This document shows, piece by piece, positions 19,733 to 31,924 of a stretch of DNA of 64,000 bases (position 1 is its first letter; each line of letters opens with the position of its first letter). The notes beneath the pieces are model-generated. The model was not told the DNA's origin. It saw only the letters and a list, made by a program, of their open reading frames with translations, and ran no database searches. This DNA is from Gymnothorax reevesii. Its lineage: Eukaryota > Chordata > Actinopteri > Anguilliformes > Muraenidae. The stretch is from assembly GCA_029721435.1 (NCBI GenBank), contig CM056583.1, forward strand, positions 93,811,575-93,875,574, in the 5' to 3' direction. The translations under genes were made by a program, and so were the position numbers.

Positions 19733-20970
19733 CCAATTCCAAAAAAGTTAGGATGCTGTAAAAAATGTCAATAAAAACAGACTGCAATGATTTGCAAATC
19801 GCATAAACCCACATTTTATTCACAATAGAACAAAGACAACATATCAGATGTTGGAAGTGTGACATTTGACCATGTCATGAACAATATTAGCTCATTCTGA
19901 ATTTTATAGTAGCAATATATCTCAAAAAAGTTGGGACAGGGCCAAAAAAGGCTGGAAAAGTAAGTGCTCCAACTAAAAACAGCTGGAGGAGAGTTTTGCA
20001 ACTAATAAGGTTAATTGGTCAGTAACATGACTGGGTGTAAAAAGCACATTTTAGAGCGGCAGGTTCTCAGAAGTAAAGATGGGCAGAGGTTGACCAATCT
20101 GCAAATAACTGCATCTAAAAATTGTGGAAGAATTTCAGAAAAATGTAGACTTTGAATATCCTACCAAGCACGAGGCTAAAGGTCAATATTGGATTCTTGT
20201 GATCTTCGGGTCCTAGGGCAGCACTGCATTAAAAACAGGCATACTTCTGCACTGGAATTCACAGCATGGGCTTAGGAACACTTTCAGAAATCATTGTCTG
20301 TGAACACAGTTTGCCGTGCTATCCACAAATGCAAGATAAAACTGTATCATGGAAAGGATAAGCCACACAGTAAATTTAGCTGTGTTAAAGAGACACTTAT
20401 ACTGTTGAATTTAACTCCATTTCTGAGTGTATTTGGTCCCACTCAGGATTGGTGGTAAATTTACTCTCTGGTTAGTGGTAAAATTAACTGTAAATAGAGT
20501 AAAAAATTAACACTCCCTTACACTGTGTGGTGTCATTTCAATTTAACACCACAGGTTAAATAACTCTGGCAGTGTAAATATTACTCTGAGTAATGTCGAT
20601 GATTTACTCTTCTGTGGTAACAAATCAACTCTGGTTAAGTAAAATTCCAATGTTCATTTACACTGCATCATGTTATTAAAGGTTAACACTGGAGGGTCAA
20701 ATAACTCTTGGTAAGTGTTGATGTTATACACTACTGTGAATTCCAATCTTTAATTGCTGTGCATTTGGGTCCCTTCCACTCTTTGGGTACATGGTCCTAG
20801 TGCCCGCCGGTTTGTTGTCTTCAGCCAACGAGGGGCAAAACCATGACAGATGAAACAAAATTTGAAATTATTTTTGGAAAACCACGGATGCTGTGTTTTG
20901 CAGACTAAAGAGGGGAGGGACCATCCAGCTTGTTATTAGAGCACAGTTCAAAAGCCAGTATTGAGGATCA
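19733..20970 (+). pseudogene. Tc1-type transposon relic with internal insertion
   Basis: Left terminus gcccaattccaaaaaagtta with the inner block aaaacagactgcaatgatttgcaaatc. The transposase region is readable in scattered frames: start near 20080 (agatgggcagaggttgacc), ACAQEHF-like segment at 20265, VC.AIHKCKIKLYHGKDKPH at 20310-20370, and after an insertion TKFEIIFGKPRMLCF at 20850-20890, then RGEG..SLL..SSKAS. No right terminus is adjacent; sequence stops at about 20970, followed by the CR1 at 21045. Confidence 0.75.
20371..20835. mobile_element. Insertion inside the Tc1 relic, TTAACACT-rich
   Basis: It separates two contiguous parts of the Tc1 transposase. It is built of recurring words (ttaaca.t, aaataactct, gtaaattta.tct, ttacactg), typical of a non-autonomous fish repeat. 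The ends are approximate and no target duplication is established. Confidence 0.5.
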
Positions 20971-21044
20971 TATTTCAGTATTTATCATCATATTCGTCAG
21001 TAAATCAATGACTATAATTAATACCCATTAAAATAACATGAGTG

Positions 21045-22210
21045 GTTAGAACAGGCCGTTCAGATCAACTAGGCTCGCCAATTTCTTTTTACTGTTGAGA
21101 ATATATCACTTCAGACACTCAATGGTTTTTAGCTTTAAAACGAGCCTGCTCTTGAAAATTCCCAAGGTCTCTGCCTTAACAATATGGTCAGACAAGCTAT
21201 TCCACATCCCAATTACTCTTTGGGTGGAAAAAATATTTCCTAATGTCAGTGCTTATCATTGGCGAACTTCCATTTGTGACGCCGAGTTCTACTCCCAACA
21301 CTTGGTCGAAGGAATCCTACATAATTCACTTTGTTAATCCCATTAACATATTTAAAGACCTTAATCAGATCACCCGTTAGTCTCCTTTTCCTAAGACTAA
21401 AGAGATTAAGGCTCTTCAGCCTTTTCTCATAGCTTTCATCTTTTATACCCGTAATTAGCTTAGTGGCTCTTTTTCTAGAGCCTCTACATCTTTCTTAAAA
21501 TGTAGCCCCCAGAACTGTACACATTACTCCAGATGTGGTCTGAAGAATGTGTTGTACAAGGGAAGTATCACCTCCTTGAATTTGTACTCAATACTTTTGG
21601 CAATGTTTCTCAACATCCGATTCGCTTTTTTTACTGCTATCGCCAGAACCTGTCAGGGTTTGGTTAACAATGTCTCCTTTTTCATGTGGAGCACTTTCCA
21701 GTTTTAAACCTCCCATGAAGTAATCCTGTCTAATGTTTTTATTACCTACATATATAACTTTACATTTCGCTACATTAAATTTCATTTGCCACATTTCTGC
21801 CCATTTCTGGATTCTATCCAAATCATCCTGAATCACTTTAGTGCACTCTAAACTATTTGCCAGACCTCCCAATTTAGTATCATCTGCAAATTTAACTAGT
21901 TTTCTCTCAATATTCCTATCAAGGTCATTGATGTGGATGAGGAACAGCAGGGGTCCCAACACCGATCCCTGGGGGACGCCACTCCCCACCATACCTAGCT
22001 CAGGTGAGATACCACTGACCACCACTCTTTGTGTTCTGTCCTGTAGCCAGTTTTGAATCCATTTCAGAATACCTCCTGTAACTCTAATGGAGCTCATTTT
22101 AAAAATTGGTCTCTTATGCAGTACTCTATCAAATGCTTTCTGAAAATCCAAGCATATGATGTTATCAGCCCTGCTCTAATCATACGTCTTGGTGACCTCT
22201 TCAAGAATGG
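21045..22210 (-). pseudogene. CR1 LINE, 5'-truncated, with intact reverse transcriptase core motifs
   Basis: The frame 22151-21588 (187 aa, minus strand) has motif A (MDFQKAFDRVLH), motif B (SGVPQGSVLGPLLF) and motif C (KFADDTKLGG) intact, followed by DDLDRIQKWAEMWQMKFN and CKVIYVGNKN. Downstream, VNQTLTGSG is followed by frame loss; 21580-21340 gives the RPHLEY/KVQRRATKLI region only in pieces. The 3' untranslated region reaches about 21045, next to the Tc1 relic. The 5' end stops near 22210 within the region before motif A, so endonuclease and ORF1 are missing. It is the same family as the copies at 13551 and 59640. Confidence 0.9.
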
Positions 22211-22269
22211 CTGACTGTGTGTCTGGTGGGACACTCTTAGCAGCACGTCTACCTTGTGGTTGAAGTGAG

Positions 22270-22760
22270 TAGAGGGACCATAATTTTCCATTTTTGGTGC
22301 TAATGTGACATGGGGGAGGGGGAAACAATATTCTCATGAGAACTTTCCCGCACCATGGGCATGAAGGTGTGTGTCTGTCTGTGTGTGTATGTGTGACCTA
22401 CTGTACTCACACCTGCCGAAGTAGAACTGATATTTCCCGCGCTGTGGAGGGTGGGTATTCCCACAAGGACATTGGTAGTTCATGCAAAATAAGGGAGGAG
22501 CAAACGTATAAAAGCTTGCATGACAGCCCTCTATCCAAATCATTCTTCATTGTGCTCTGTGTGTACTGCAGTCTGCACACTCTCTCACTAGAAAATGTCC
22601 TCTGGGAAAAGGTTTACTGTCCATGAGGTTTTGGATCAGCTCTTTGACAGTGAAAGTGAGAGAGGAGAATGTGTCTGAGACAGAGGACTGTGTTTAGGAG
22701 GACCCTGATTTTGAGGCATTCTGTTGACCCTCCTGTAGTCTCTCAACCTCACGATCTCTT
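22270..22760 (+). pseudogene. piggyBac-type transposon 5' fragment with promoter
   Basis: A TATA box (TATAAAA, 22507-22513) precedes an ATG at 22595 opening MSSGKRFTVHEVLDQLFDSE, which has the RFTV-EAL-.LF.S.SE pattern of piggyBac (PGBD4-like) transposase N-termini. A TGA closes this frame at 22676-22678; the next frame continues SETEDCV.EDPDFEA, the acidic N-terminal region, so a frameshift lies near 22670. No DDE domain follows, so only the promoter, leader and first 40-50 codons remain. Terminal TTAA and repeats were not located. Confidence 0.6.
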
Positions 22761-23208
22761 CCAAAAATGGAAAGATAATATGATAATATAGACTATTATC
22801 AAAAAAATAGATAAAAAAGGTTTTTACCCTTATTTTCTGTTTTTACTTTTGTAAAAACTAAGCAAAGATGCGTGTCAATGGAAAGGTAGGCCTACAGTTA
22901 ATGACTATGAACGTGTTTTCTGGGAATAAAATTGTCTATTTCTGGCGTGTTTAGTTTGAAAAGGGGGTGAAACTCCAATATGCTATATCATGCTGTGATG
23001 TTACAAAAAATTATGATTAGCAAGGGTTGATTTATTCCCAGTGAGCGGTAGTGAAAGGGTGAACGAAAAAGTTTCACTAGGTTGGAAAAACGTCACCAAC
23101 CGCTTTATTAGTGGTAAGTCGCCATTTGGCTGCTTTATTTATTTTTTTAGAGTCCCGGCTAGGTTTTGTAGAACATCAGAAACTCAACCTCCCTGTGCCC
23201 CCCATTCC

Positions 23209-23237
23209 TCTGTCTGTCTGTCTGTCTGTCTGTCTGC
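23209..23237. repeat. (TCTG)n microsatellite
   Basis: About seven TCTG units. The region 22760-24040 around it has no recognised gene. Confidence 0.95.
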
Positions 23238-24042
23238 AGATGCGGACTTTGAGTGAGTCGAGTCAAGAAAAGGAGTCCGGTAGCCTTTCTGTTACAAGCC
23301 TTTAGTCTGTCATTTTGAATTTTACAGTGTTCTTATGAATTGAACTCACTCATTACAATGTTGCTTGTGGATGCAAAATACGATTCTCAAGGCTATAATG
23401 TGGGCTTTTGTATTACTGCAAATGTCAAAGCATGGCGTAGGCTTAGCCTAACTTTTGAGTATATTTTTGCATTTGTTTAAATTTTTTGTGACGAGCTTAT
23501 AGCTTAGATTTATGGTTTGATTCGGTTGTTCTATTGCGTGCTTAATGTGAATAAATCACATAGCTAGTGGTCATTTATGGTGTGCAGTAGGCTGCTGCCA
23601 TCGGCCGGCCCCTTGTTCCAATTTTAAGCGTTTTCTGGGCTGTGCGGATGTTGTTGCTGTAGCACTCAGATTGTTACCTACATCGTTCAGCAGAGTTACA
23701 TAAATGGAGAGGGGCCCTCCAAAAATTTATCTGTTTCGGTCTTTGTTTTTTTGTGAGTCAGCCTTTTTAAAGAGTGAGAGAAATGAGTCTTTTAGTTGCC
23801 TTTCCGCATAGGATTTCGGCCATCGTCCAGTTCAGCACTGCAGACAATGCCAAGAACGCTTGTTAAAAAATCACTCCGCTACTGACTGAGAATGAATGAA
23901 ATTAAGCTTTATTTGTTAAATATCCTTCAATAAGTAAAAAAAAAACTGCTTTCCACCATGATTTTATCCATAATGTTGAAAAATCTTAATGCCCCCCACG
24001 AGCATATTTAGTGCCCGTCCACAAATTTGTTTCTGCCGCCAG

Positions 24043-24482
24043 GTCTGGGACATTCGATATAGATACTATAATTTATGTTCTTATTCAGATAGTTGCAAAA
24101 TACTGCTTCCTCTAATTATTTATTGCATTGAAATGTGCCTAACATTCTGGAAACCTGCCTGTGAGATTTCGGTGACATGTGCGCACTGTGCGCCGGTCAG
24201 CCAAATTACCACTGCACAGAAAGTAAACCAGGCTAGAGCTGGCGAGCTTTCTGCGCAAGTCCAGCGGAGACTTTTTCTACGAAATTGTCACTGCATCTTG
24301 ATGAATAGCAGACACCTCCCCCTACTATGCCACCACACCCATCTCGGCGCACGTCCCTCTACCACATTGCCAAAGTGGCTGCGCACGGTGTTGCACCGCA
24401 CTAAATTACCACTGTGCAGGCTGCGCCGGACGAAATTACCACTGGGTGGGCTGCGCCACGCTGTGCCAAGAAATTAGAGCCC
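24043..24482. repeat. Dispersed repeat shared with 50213-50660 (copy A)
   Basis: The match begins at gatatagatactataattta and runs colinearly to the same right boundary as the other copy (gccaagaaattagagccc here). It contains short tandem acgaaattaccactgNgNgggctgcgc words near the end. No protein is supported; the open frame 23989-24477 is not a recognised protein. Confidence 0.85.
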
Positions 24483-24746
24483 TCTGTGTTAAAAAGAAGA
24501 GGGGATGCGACACCATGGTAAACAGGCCCCTGTCCCAAATTTTTTGAGAACTGCAGCAGCCATCAAATATGAAATGAGCTCTATGTGGATAAAATTTTAA
24601 TTTTTCTCAGTTTCAACATTTGGTGTGTTATCCCTGTTCTATCATGAATATAATCCTGGCTAGTGTGATTTGAAAGTCATTGCGTTTTGATTTTATTCAC
24701 AATTTACACTTTATCCCAACTTTTTCAGAATTGGGGTTGTACTTTT
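24483..24746 (+). mobile_element. Right end of a Tc1-type transposon
   Basis: It starts within the last codons of transposase (gttaaaaagaagaggggatg, encoding KKRGD), continues through the 3' region (gaaatgagctc, ttctcagtttcaacat) and ends with the terminal repeat (acaatttacactttatccca...aattggggttgta). It matches 44641-44893 of the element at 43095. Everything 5' of the last transposase codons is missing, cut where the dispersed repeat ends. Confidence 0.88.
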
Positions 24747-24749
24747 TTT

Positions 24750-25210
24750 GGGCAAGTTGGACACGTGTTTTAAAGGTAGAGTCATGACCAGATACCCTAA
24801 TATGTGTAAGAACTTGCTCAATTGTAGCATCACCCTCCCAAATAATTGAGTCATTTGGTATCATTTCATTCCGTGAAGAAGAAAACATGAATTTAGTTTT
24901 ATGCGTATTTAAAACAAGTTTCAGATCTGCCAGAGCGTATTGAATAAGATTAAAAGCCGATTACAGATAGATCAGGGCCTGGGCACACGTTGGTGCAGAG
25001 GAGTACAGCACAGTGTCGTCTGCATAAAAATGAACCTTGCAATTTGCAATATTACGAGCAATATCATTAATATAAATTGTAAATAAAATCGGTCCAAGTA
25101 TGGATCCTTGGGGTACTCCTTTCGCCTCTTTTAAAAATTTAGACTTCGCATCCCCAAGCATAATAGTTTGCGTTCTATTAGAGAGATAGTCCTGGAACCA
25201 CAAGTTAAAA
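24750..25210 (-). pseudogene. LINE reverse transcriptase fragment
   Basis: Minus-strand frame 25203-24961 carries WFQDYLSNRTQTIMLGD, motif B (KGVPQGSILGPILF) and motif C (HFYADDTVLYSSAPT). After a stop at about 24960 the protein continues in 24970-24760 (ADLKLVLNTHKTKFMFSS...), the block after motif C. Motif A and the endonuclease are absent. The style is L2-like; it may be the same family as the endonuclease fragment at 30600-31890. Confidence 0.8.
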
Positions 25211-27133
25211 TGTTCTTGTCAGTTAAAAAGCTGCAAAGCAGTTGCCTAACCTATTTAAACTGGGACAGCATATACACATTTTAACCTTTAAAACCAGGGA
25301 CACTGTTACGCATTTCTACCCTTCAGGCTGGGAAAGCGGCTACGTCATTTTGTTGTTTTCATTACTTTTCCGACCATTTCCGGGCTCATAGGTGTTCTGT
25401 TACTGGCACTTTATTCTAGGGCAGACCAGATGCCGTAGTAACTCTTCAAGACACTTTATTTTTTATATTTTTATGTTTATTTTTATTATATTTGAACGGA
25501 CACTTTATCATGCCTGCCACCCAGTAGCGGAACTACAAGGGGGGGCAAAGACACATCCTTTTCAGTCCTGGCTAGATCTCAATCATTTTCCTTTAGTAAC
25601 GTCTTTTCCCATTATCGTAATTGGCAACTGAAGACATGGTTTTTCACCGTATGCGATCAAACAGCAATGAAATCATGGGCTAAATTCAGTGCAGAAAAAT
25701 AATTTACTTATTAATTGGCCAGTGCTTCGCGTGATCGAACTGGTCCGTGTTCCAGTGGAACACAGACTTTCACTCTCGGTATTTCGTGGGTTGATTTAAA
25801 AAAAAAAAAAACAGTGGCACTCTGCAGTTAAATAGCCTAGGGCATAACAAGCATGCTTCTCAAGCAATTTGCGTGAGAGTCGACAGGTAGGCTATACAAG
25901 TTTGAATAAAGTAGATTAAAATACAGCAAATACGTGTCCAGATGAATGATTGTTGTCTTACCTAATTGGGGAGAAAAAGCAGCACCTGTTAAATGCGGAG
26001 CGCTGTCGGAGTGAAACTTCTGTTAATCATGAAGATGACTGAGAACAGGTTAGGATTTATAATTATTTTAAACAGCTGTTTTGTTCAACCCAATTCTCTG
26101 TTCCGCCACTGTGCTGAATTCAGTGTTGTGCATGAACGGGAAAAAAGAACGACGTTCATGAACTCGTTCATTATTTTGAGGAACGATGAACTGAACGCAC
26201 GCACCTGCCGAAAACGAACGATTCCCTGAACGAGTTCATCTTGGTAAGGAATTATGGGCGTTCAATATTGTTGCCAAAAATACTTCTCCCAGTATTCTTG
26301 TGATGACGTCATCAACTGACGCTGCCACTGCTCTGTCTATGCCAATGAATGTATGTGGAACTAGAGAAGCTCCCGTCGCTTCCTTCTACGAGCGCAGTTG
26401 AAGAAACTAATATGGTGTGAAGTGCACCGCACCCCTGAATTTCCCATGGAGACTATAATGGAGAAATTCCTTCTATTTTCCGCCAAACTAAGGGGTCATC
26501 TGAAAAGATTTCAACATAGTTGTGATCGAAAAACATATTAGAATAAAAATGAATGCACAATTTTACATGACACTGTTCGAGACGTCGAGCATATAACACC
26601 TGTTAATCATAGGAAGCGCAACACTTACTAGCCACTTGTCTAGCTGACGTGTTAGGTAATCGGGTCGCTGTAGACGGCTGTGATTGCTAACTTTATCTGT
26701 AATTTAGCTAGTTAGATTTACTTCGTTGGCACAATAAACCCAGGTTGCTTACGAAGGGTGATGGCCAGCTACATCTCTTGGCCATGTAATGTTAGCCAAG
26801 TTGCATATATACATAGAATTAGCCATAGCAAATGACCTTGCAGTGTCTAGGGACTATTAAGTGAGCAAGCTGCGAGTTTTGTTTTTAATTATTACGATAA
26901 TGCAAAAAAAATCACGTTTTAAGTCTACATGTCCACATAATCTACAGTAAGAGAATCCACCGATTCTCAGAAAGTGCACAGGCACACAACTACTTAATAT
27001 GATAACTGTAATTCATTGCTACTTTATTCACTTCACTCCGTATAGTACACAATGGCACGTGGCTACTTAATATTCACGCGGCTTTGGCTGTGATTCGGCT
27101 CGTGCTCACTTCAGAACTTCGGAACACAAGGTT

Positions 27134-27152
27134 ACACACACACACACACACA
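27134..27152. repeat. (CA)n microsatellite
   Basis: About nine CA units inside the hAT-type element. Confidence 0.95.
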
Positions 27153-28719
27153 GCGGTGTCTGTCAGTGCTGACTGCTCTCTCCACCTGTCTTCAGGTTAG
27201 TGCTGGGCAACTGCCTGTCTTATTGTTTGTTTTCTCCTCCGTGTCGCCATTTCCATGGGAATTTAAATGTCACAACTTTGCTTAAACTTTCAGCAAAGTG
27301 CAGACGTTAGCTGTTGCCTTATAGCTAACTGGCTCATCATAGGCATAACGTTGATTCATAATGGTTAGCCTAGCACTGTTAACTCGGTTTCTGGAGATTG
27401 CTATCGATGTTTGATGAGCATATATGAGCTATTTCACATTAAAACGTGGGTTCTGAATGAACAGAGAATCGGGCTCATCGAGTACTTTGGTTATGAGACA
27501 TTGAGGATAACAAAGGAGAGTATACAGTTTTGGTAAAGACTTAGATAGCCTAACGTTACTGTTATAGCCGACACTAGTGAATAAAGTCTTATGTTTAGTA
27601 AAGATGCACTGATTAGAATAGAACATATAAGATTCAGTATAATGATTGCAGTTATTGATACCTGGATGAAATGGTTTATTTGAATTACACAATGAATGTT
27701 TTGCCTACAATTAATACTGCAGTGAAAATGAAATGTGATTTGAATGTGAGTCAATTGTTTGGTGTAGCTTTGCACACTATGTGCCTTGATTCAAAACTGT
27801 TGATATGGTTATGTTTTGTCTGTTTTCCTCTGTGTATGTTTGTATGGCATGGATAATTTGGTGTTTTTGCCTGCCAGGCACATAAACATACAGTTTATGT
27901 TTAGAGTAATAGAAGTTCTATTTAATGTTGTACAGTCCTTTTTTGCTTGTACCAGGTTTAGAGGTCTAGAGTAAAGTGCAAAATGCATCAGTCCATTTCA
28001 GGTGGTTAATCATAGATTCAGACAACAAGATAATCTGACATGAATGTATAATTTGAAGCACTATTTATGCTTTTTTATGATAAATTAGTGCCAAAAATTG
28101 CTTTTGCCCCAGCTCTGCTCCAGTACAGTGTTAGGTCTAGTGAGGCCCCTTGTTCAAACTGCTACCTACAGCAATGTTCTTGCAGACTATTCACTAATGC
28201 TATGCAAGTGACCAATCAGAGTCAGATGTGAGTCACATTGACCTACCAATGGATTAACCGTTGACTAAAACAAGCTCTTATAACTTCATTCTCATAGAGC
28301 GTCAAGCAAAAATGCACCTTGATTCTTTTTTTATTATGTAATCCAGTCCTACGCAGGAAAGATTTGCGATTGTGTACCTTTTAAATAACAAAATAATATC
28401 ATGAGTTTTTCCATTATCGACATTTGGAAATTGAGAGATGCGGTGCGCTAGACACCTTTTACTCAGTGTTCTTGCCTACTGTAACATTTTTGGTCTTGGC
28501 TTATATTTTTGAACTGCTTTGGAATGTGATTCATGCAGTTGTAATGCTGGACAATTGCATATACAGAAACTTTGCTGGACCTTACTTTCAGCATGTAGTT
28601 TGAATCTACTGACAATTTTTCAGTACTATAACTTTTTAAATAAAAGCTGTGATTCCATTTTTGGACATTGTGGCAATGACTGGGAGCTGGGGATGAATAG
28701 ATAAGAAGAGACTCTAATT

Positions 28720-29060
28720 CAATTCAATTTTCAATTCAATTTATTTTGTATAGCGCTTTTCACAGAGACTGTCACAAAGACGCTTTACAGTGAGAGTTTA
28801 AAGAAATAAAAAGGCAGTGCCCAGCCTATTCCCCACTACAGCAAATGAGGCAAAAAACTCCCAGTAGGGAGAAAAATCCTCCAACAGTGGTGAGAAAAAA
28901 CTCCCCAGTGGGAAGAAATCTCAGGAGGAACCCAGCCATAGTGGGGGAGCCCATCCTCCGCGGGCTTGCTAATTAAGAACAAAAAAGTAAAAAGGGAGTG
29001 AAACGACAGAAGAGTTCCATTTAAGTCCATCTAAACAGTGGCAACGGTAGCTTCAGAAAG
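28720..29060 (-). repeat. Dispersed retroposon-like repeat with 'tatagcgcttt' box (copy 2)
   Basis: The same ordered blocks as at 5975 onward: (attca)n tail, ttttgtatagcgcttttcac, cacaaagacgctttac, ctcccagtagggagaaa, gtgagaaaaaactcccc, catcctccgcgggct, gagttccattta. It lies inside the hAT-type element, so it inserted later than, or was carried by, that element. Confidence 0.75.
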
Positions 29061-29959
29061 TGGCAGTCAAGGATGGTGCAGGACTGGACCAGGGCCGGAC
29101 CGGATCGGATCAGGACAGCAGGACAGCAGCAGCCAGCGCTCATGGTGAGGGACAGGGCTCATACGGTCCAGGACTCAGGGAAGTGGAGGGAAAGATCCTC
29201 GGAAAGAGACACAGAAGAAAGGGGTGTGAGGCACTGGATAACTACTGCATGATAATAAAAGCACCGTCCTCTGTCATGTGCCAAGTGAGAAGTTATAAGC
29301 AGACTGGTCAGGAAACAGTCAACACCCCTCCATCCACTTCCTGCAGCACAGAGGCCCAACACTTATTCCAGGCTCTTAGATCACTTCTGATTTTCTAAAC
29401 AATAGTACCATATGGACCTCCCCGGTGACTAAGGCTGTAGCAAGCCCCACCGGTGCCGTGTAAGTGCAATCTCAGTGCCACCGGTTCCACGTGGATTTAA
29501 GCAATTTTAACGACCAAAAGCTAGTATCCTTCATCCACTTATTGCAGCACAGAGGCCCTGAAATTCCATCCGACCAAGGCTGCGTAATTTTTCAATTAGA
29601 TACCACCAACACCATGTGGACCTACCCTAATAAAGAAAAAAAATGCTTGGATGACTGTGTTAAAAATGATCTTAAAAAAGAACTAGTTCATTTTTTGGGA
29701 CTGTGAACTTAGTTCATATTTTTAAAAGAAATTAACTAGTTCATTTTAAAATCTGTGAACTGAACTTTGAACTAGTTCATATTAATTGTGAACTGACACA
29801 ACACTGGCTGAATTTAACCCGCGATTTGATCGCTGTTAGATCACATGTGGAGAGAAACCGTGTCTTCAGTTGCCAATTACGATAATTGGAAAAGCCGTCA
29901 ATAAAGCAAAATGATTGAGATCCAGCCAGGACTAAAAGGGACGTGTCTTATTTATGAGG

Positions 29960-30600
29960 CCTCTTTATTCCATTTGAGTTGTGTATGTTATGTAGATAGA
30001 GATTTGTTATTTATTTTATTGGTTTCATTATATTTTATAGTTTGTTATAGTTTGTTCAGTGTTTTAAATATTGTGATGAAAATTTGAACAAATAAAAAAC
30101 ATAGTTCAGTCAGGAAAACTCACGTTTCAATAAAATAGAACAATTTTTTCATTGATATAAGCATTACATTGTATTTTGGCGGCAAAGCAAAAAACCAAAC
30201 AGCATGTTGCAGAGCAGGAAAAGTCATTGTAAACAGCAGCAGAAGTGAGTGAGCTTGACGTCTTTCAAACAGACCGCTGTATGACCTCATGTGATGTGTC
30301 TCCTCCAATCGTGTGCCTGCTGATGCTGTCGTGCTGTTAGCTTACAGGCTGCTGTCAGCTGATGTAGCTCTTCTCAAGTTTCCTGCCTGAACTAGTTCAA
30401 CTCATTTCTTATGAAAGCCACAGGTGTAAGCTCTCAAATACTTTTTGAATTTTGTTTCTATTTGCTACAGAGGCTGAGATATCAGCTTTTTACTAGACGT
30501 TAACACCTGGGTGCTGTTTTCCAGGAAACCTCAGGTTTTAGGGGTTCTTTTCAAAATCGCCCATAGGTTTTCATAGGTGTTTTTTTAATAGGCCTCAGGC
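29960..30600. other. Non-coding, no feature recognised
   Basis: AT-rich sequence between the foldback element and the LINE fragment; the short frames have no family signature. Confidence 0.35.
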
Positions 30601-30619
30601 CTAAACGGGGTGATGGGAG

Positions 30620-31890
30620 ATTCTAGAATCTTAGCCAACCAAAGGCAATTTTGAGAGAGGTCAGTAGCTGTTCATTGAACTGGGATCACCGCCCTTAATT
30701 AATGGAAAAACATGAGCAACTTTCCAAACACTGGCAATAGTCCCCGTCAATAACGACAAGTTAAAAATATTCGTTATTGAATGCGCTATCATTGAGGCTG
30801 CAAAAGCCTCGGAACGAGATGATCCTCTCCAGTGAAATTATTTACATCAATTCTTTTCAATTCTTGTAGGAATCGTTCCCTTGAAACTCCCTAAATGAAA
30901 ACAATACTCAAGGTTTTGGAGAATTTGTGAAAGAACTAGAGCTGAGGTCAGACTTATCTCCAGTAGTGGACTGAATAATTAAATTTTCAAAAATGTTTCT
31001 GGCCGCAAAAAAATGTTGGTTAAAAAGAATATCAGTTATAGGACCAGAATCAGTGTGGGTAGAGTGTGGTGGAGATGAGGAAGGATTAAAATTCAGGGAC
31101 TTAACAATTTTCCAAAATTTTGCAGGATTACTTTTAGCCTGTGACGAGATAAAATAATCATATTTTGGCTTTCTAATCAGTGAGCAGCATTTATTTCTTA
31201 GTTTTCTAAAAACCTGCCAATCAGAGAGTGCCTTGGTTTCCTTAGCTTTACCCCAGGCTTCATCCCTGATGCGTAGTTCTGTGGATCAGGCATTCGAGAA
31301 CCAAGGGTTTCTACTATTCTTAACCCTAAGTCTCTTCATCGGAGCATGCTTATCCACAGCACGATTAAACACGGTAATAAAGTGAGCCAATGCTAGGTCA
31401 GGGTCTGGAATAAAACCTGCAGGGCTTAAATCACTCCAGAAAATATTGTGCAGGAAGGCCTGTTCACAGAAATGTTTAAAATTTCTTTTAGTAATAAAAC
31501 ACGGAGGAACCTTTGTAACCTTCATGTCTCTAATACACGCTTCTGGGCAATGATCACTAAAATCCAACGGAGAGATGCCACTCGGGGCATACTTGTGCAG
31601 TCTATTAGTTATAATCAGATCAGTCAAAGGTGACTGGGATAAATCTTTAAAATTAGGTCGTGTTGGCTCCAAAATAAGTTGTGTGAGAGTCAGGCCGTCG
31701 CGGACCTCTTAAAAATGGTGTGAGGACGGTAACCAATCTATATTGAGATCACCAGCAACTAATAATTCATTGTGAGCATAAGTGGACAAGATACTACAGA
31801 GATTGATTATGGAGGATGAAAGAGCACTTGGCGCGCGATACACACTTGCTAGTGTGAAACTTGCACAACCCAAACCTATTTAAATAATTA
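30620..31890 (-). pseudogene. LINE fragment: endonuclease C-terminus and linker
   Basis: Read on the minus strand from about 31800: ELLVAGDLNIDWL (endonuclease GDFN motif region), then after a stop LTDLIITN and SPLDFSDHCPE (SDH motif), HAPMKRLRVKNSRNPWF (the PWF/PW linker), WGKAKETKALSDWQVFRKLRN, YDYFISSQAKSNPAKFWKIVKSL and SGPITDILFNQHF. This is the exact order of a CR1/L2-group LINE between endonuclease and reverse transcriptase. The longest frame is 31672-31286. It ends near 30620 before any reverse transcriptase motif; stops and frameshifts are present. Confidence 0.8.
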
Positions 31891-31924
31891 GACACTCAAA
31901 CTGCTCTGGAAAAGAGGAGTTTGC

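Larger units (their letters stand above)
26121..29806. mobile_element. hAT-type non-autonomous transposon with perfect 8-bp target duplication
   Basis: The ends are CAGTGTTGTG (26121-26130) and its inverted copy CACAACACTG (29797-29806), flanked by identical GCTGAATT octamers (26113-26120 and 29807-29814). Eight-base duplications and CAGNG-type ends are diagnostic of the hAT superfamily. Both subterminal zones are packed with short gaac/gttc words in both directions (26135-26240 and 29680-29795), which in hAT elements are usually transposase-binding sites (inference). The 3.69-kb interior has no transposase frame. It includes a (CA)n tract, a CRE-like tgacgtca near 26304, and a later retroposon insertion (28720-29060). 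A short internal mobile tract or captured host DNA cannot be excluded. Confidence 0.88.
25549..29948. mobile_element. Foldback element with about 145-bp arms, split by a hAT insertion
   Basis: The left arm 25549-25694 (agacacatccttttcagtcc...ctaaattcagtgcag) is the inverted complement of 26109-26120 plus 29807-29948 (gctgaatttaaccc...ggactaaaagggacgtgtct). Before the hAT inserted, the arms flanked a loop of about 400 bp (25695-26108), so the original element was about 0.7 kb. Arm similarity is high, with few gaps. There is no coding frame. The left outer sequence cagtagcggaactac (25522) resembles the inverted gttccgccactg (about 26100), so loop boundaries may have a more complex history. Confidence 0.8.
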
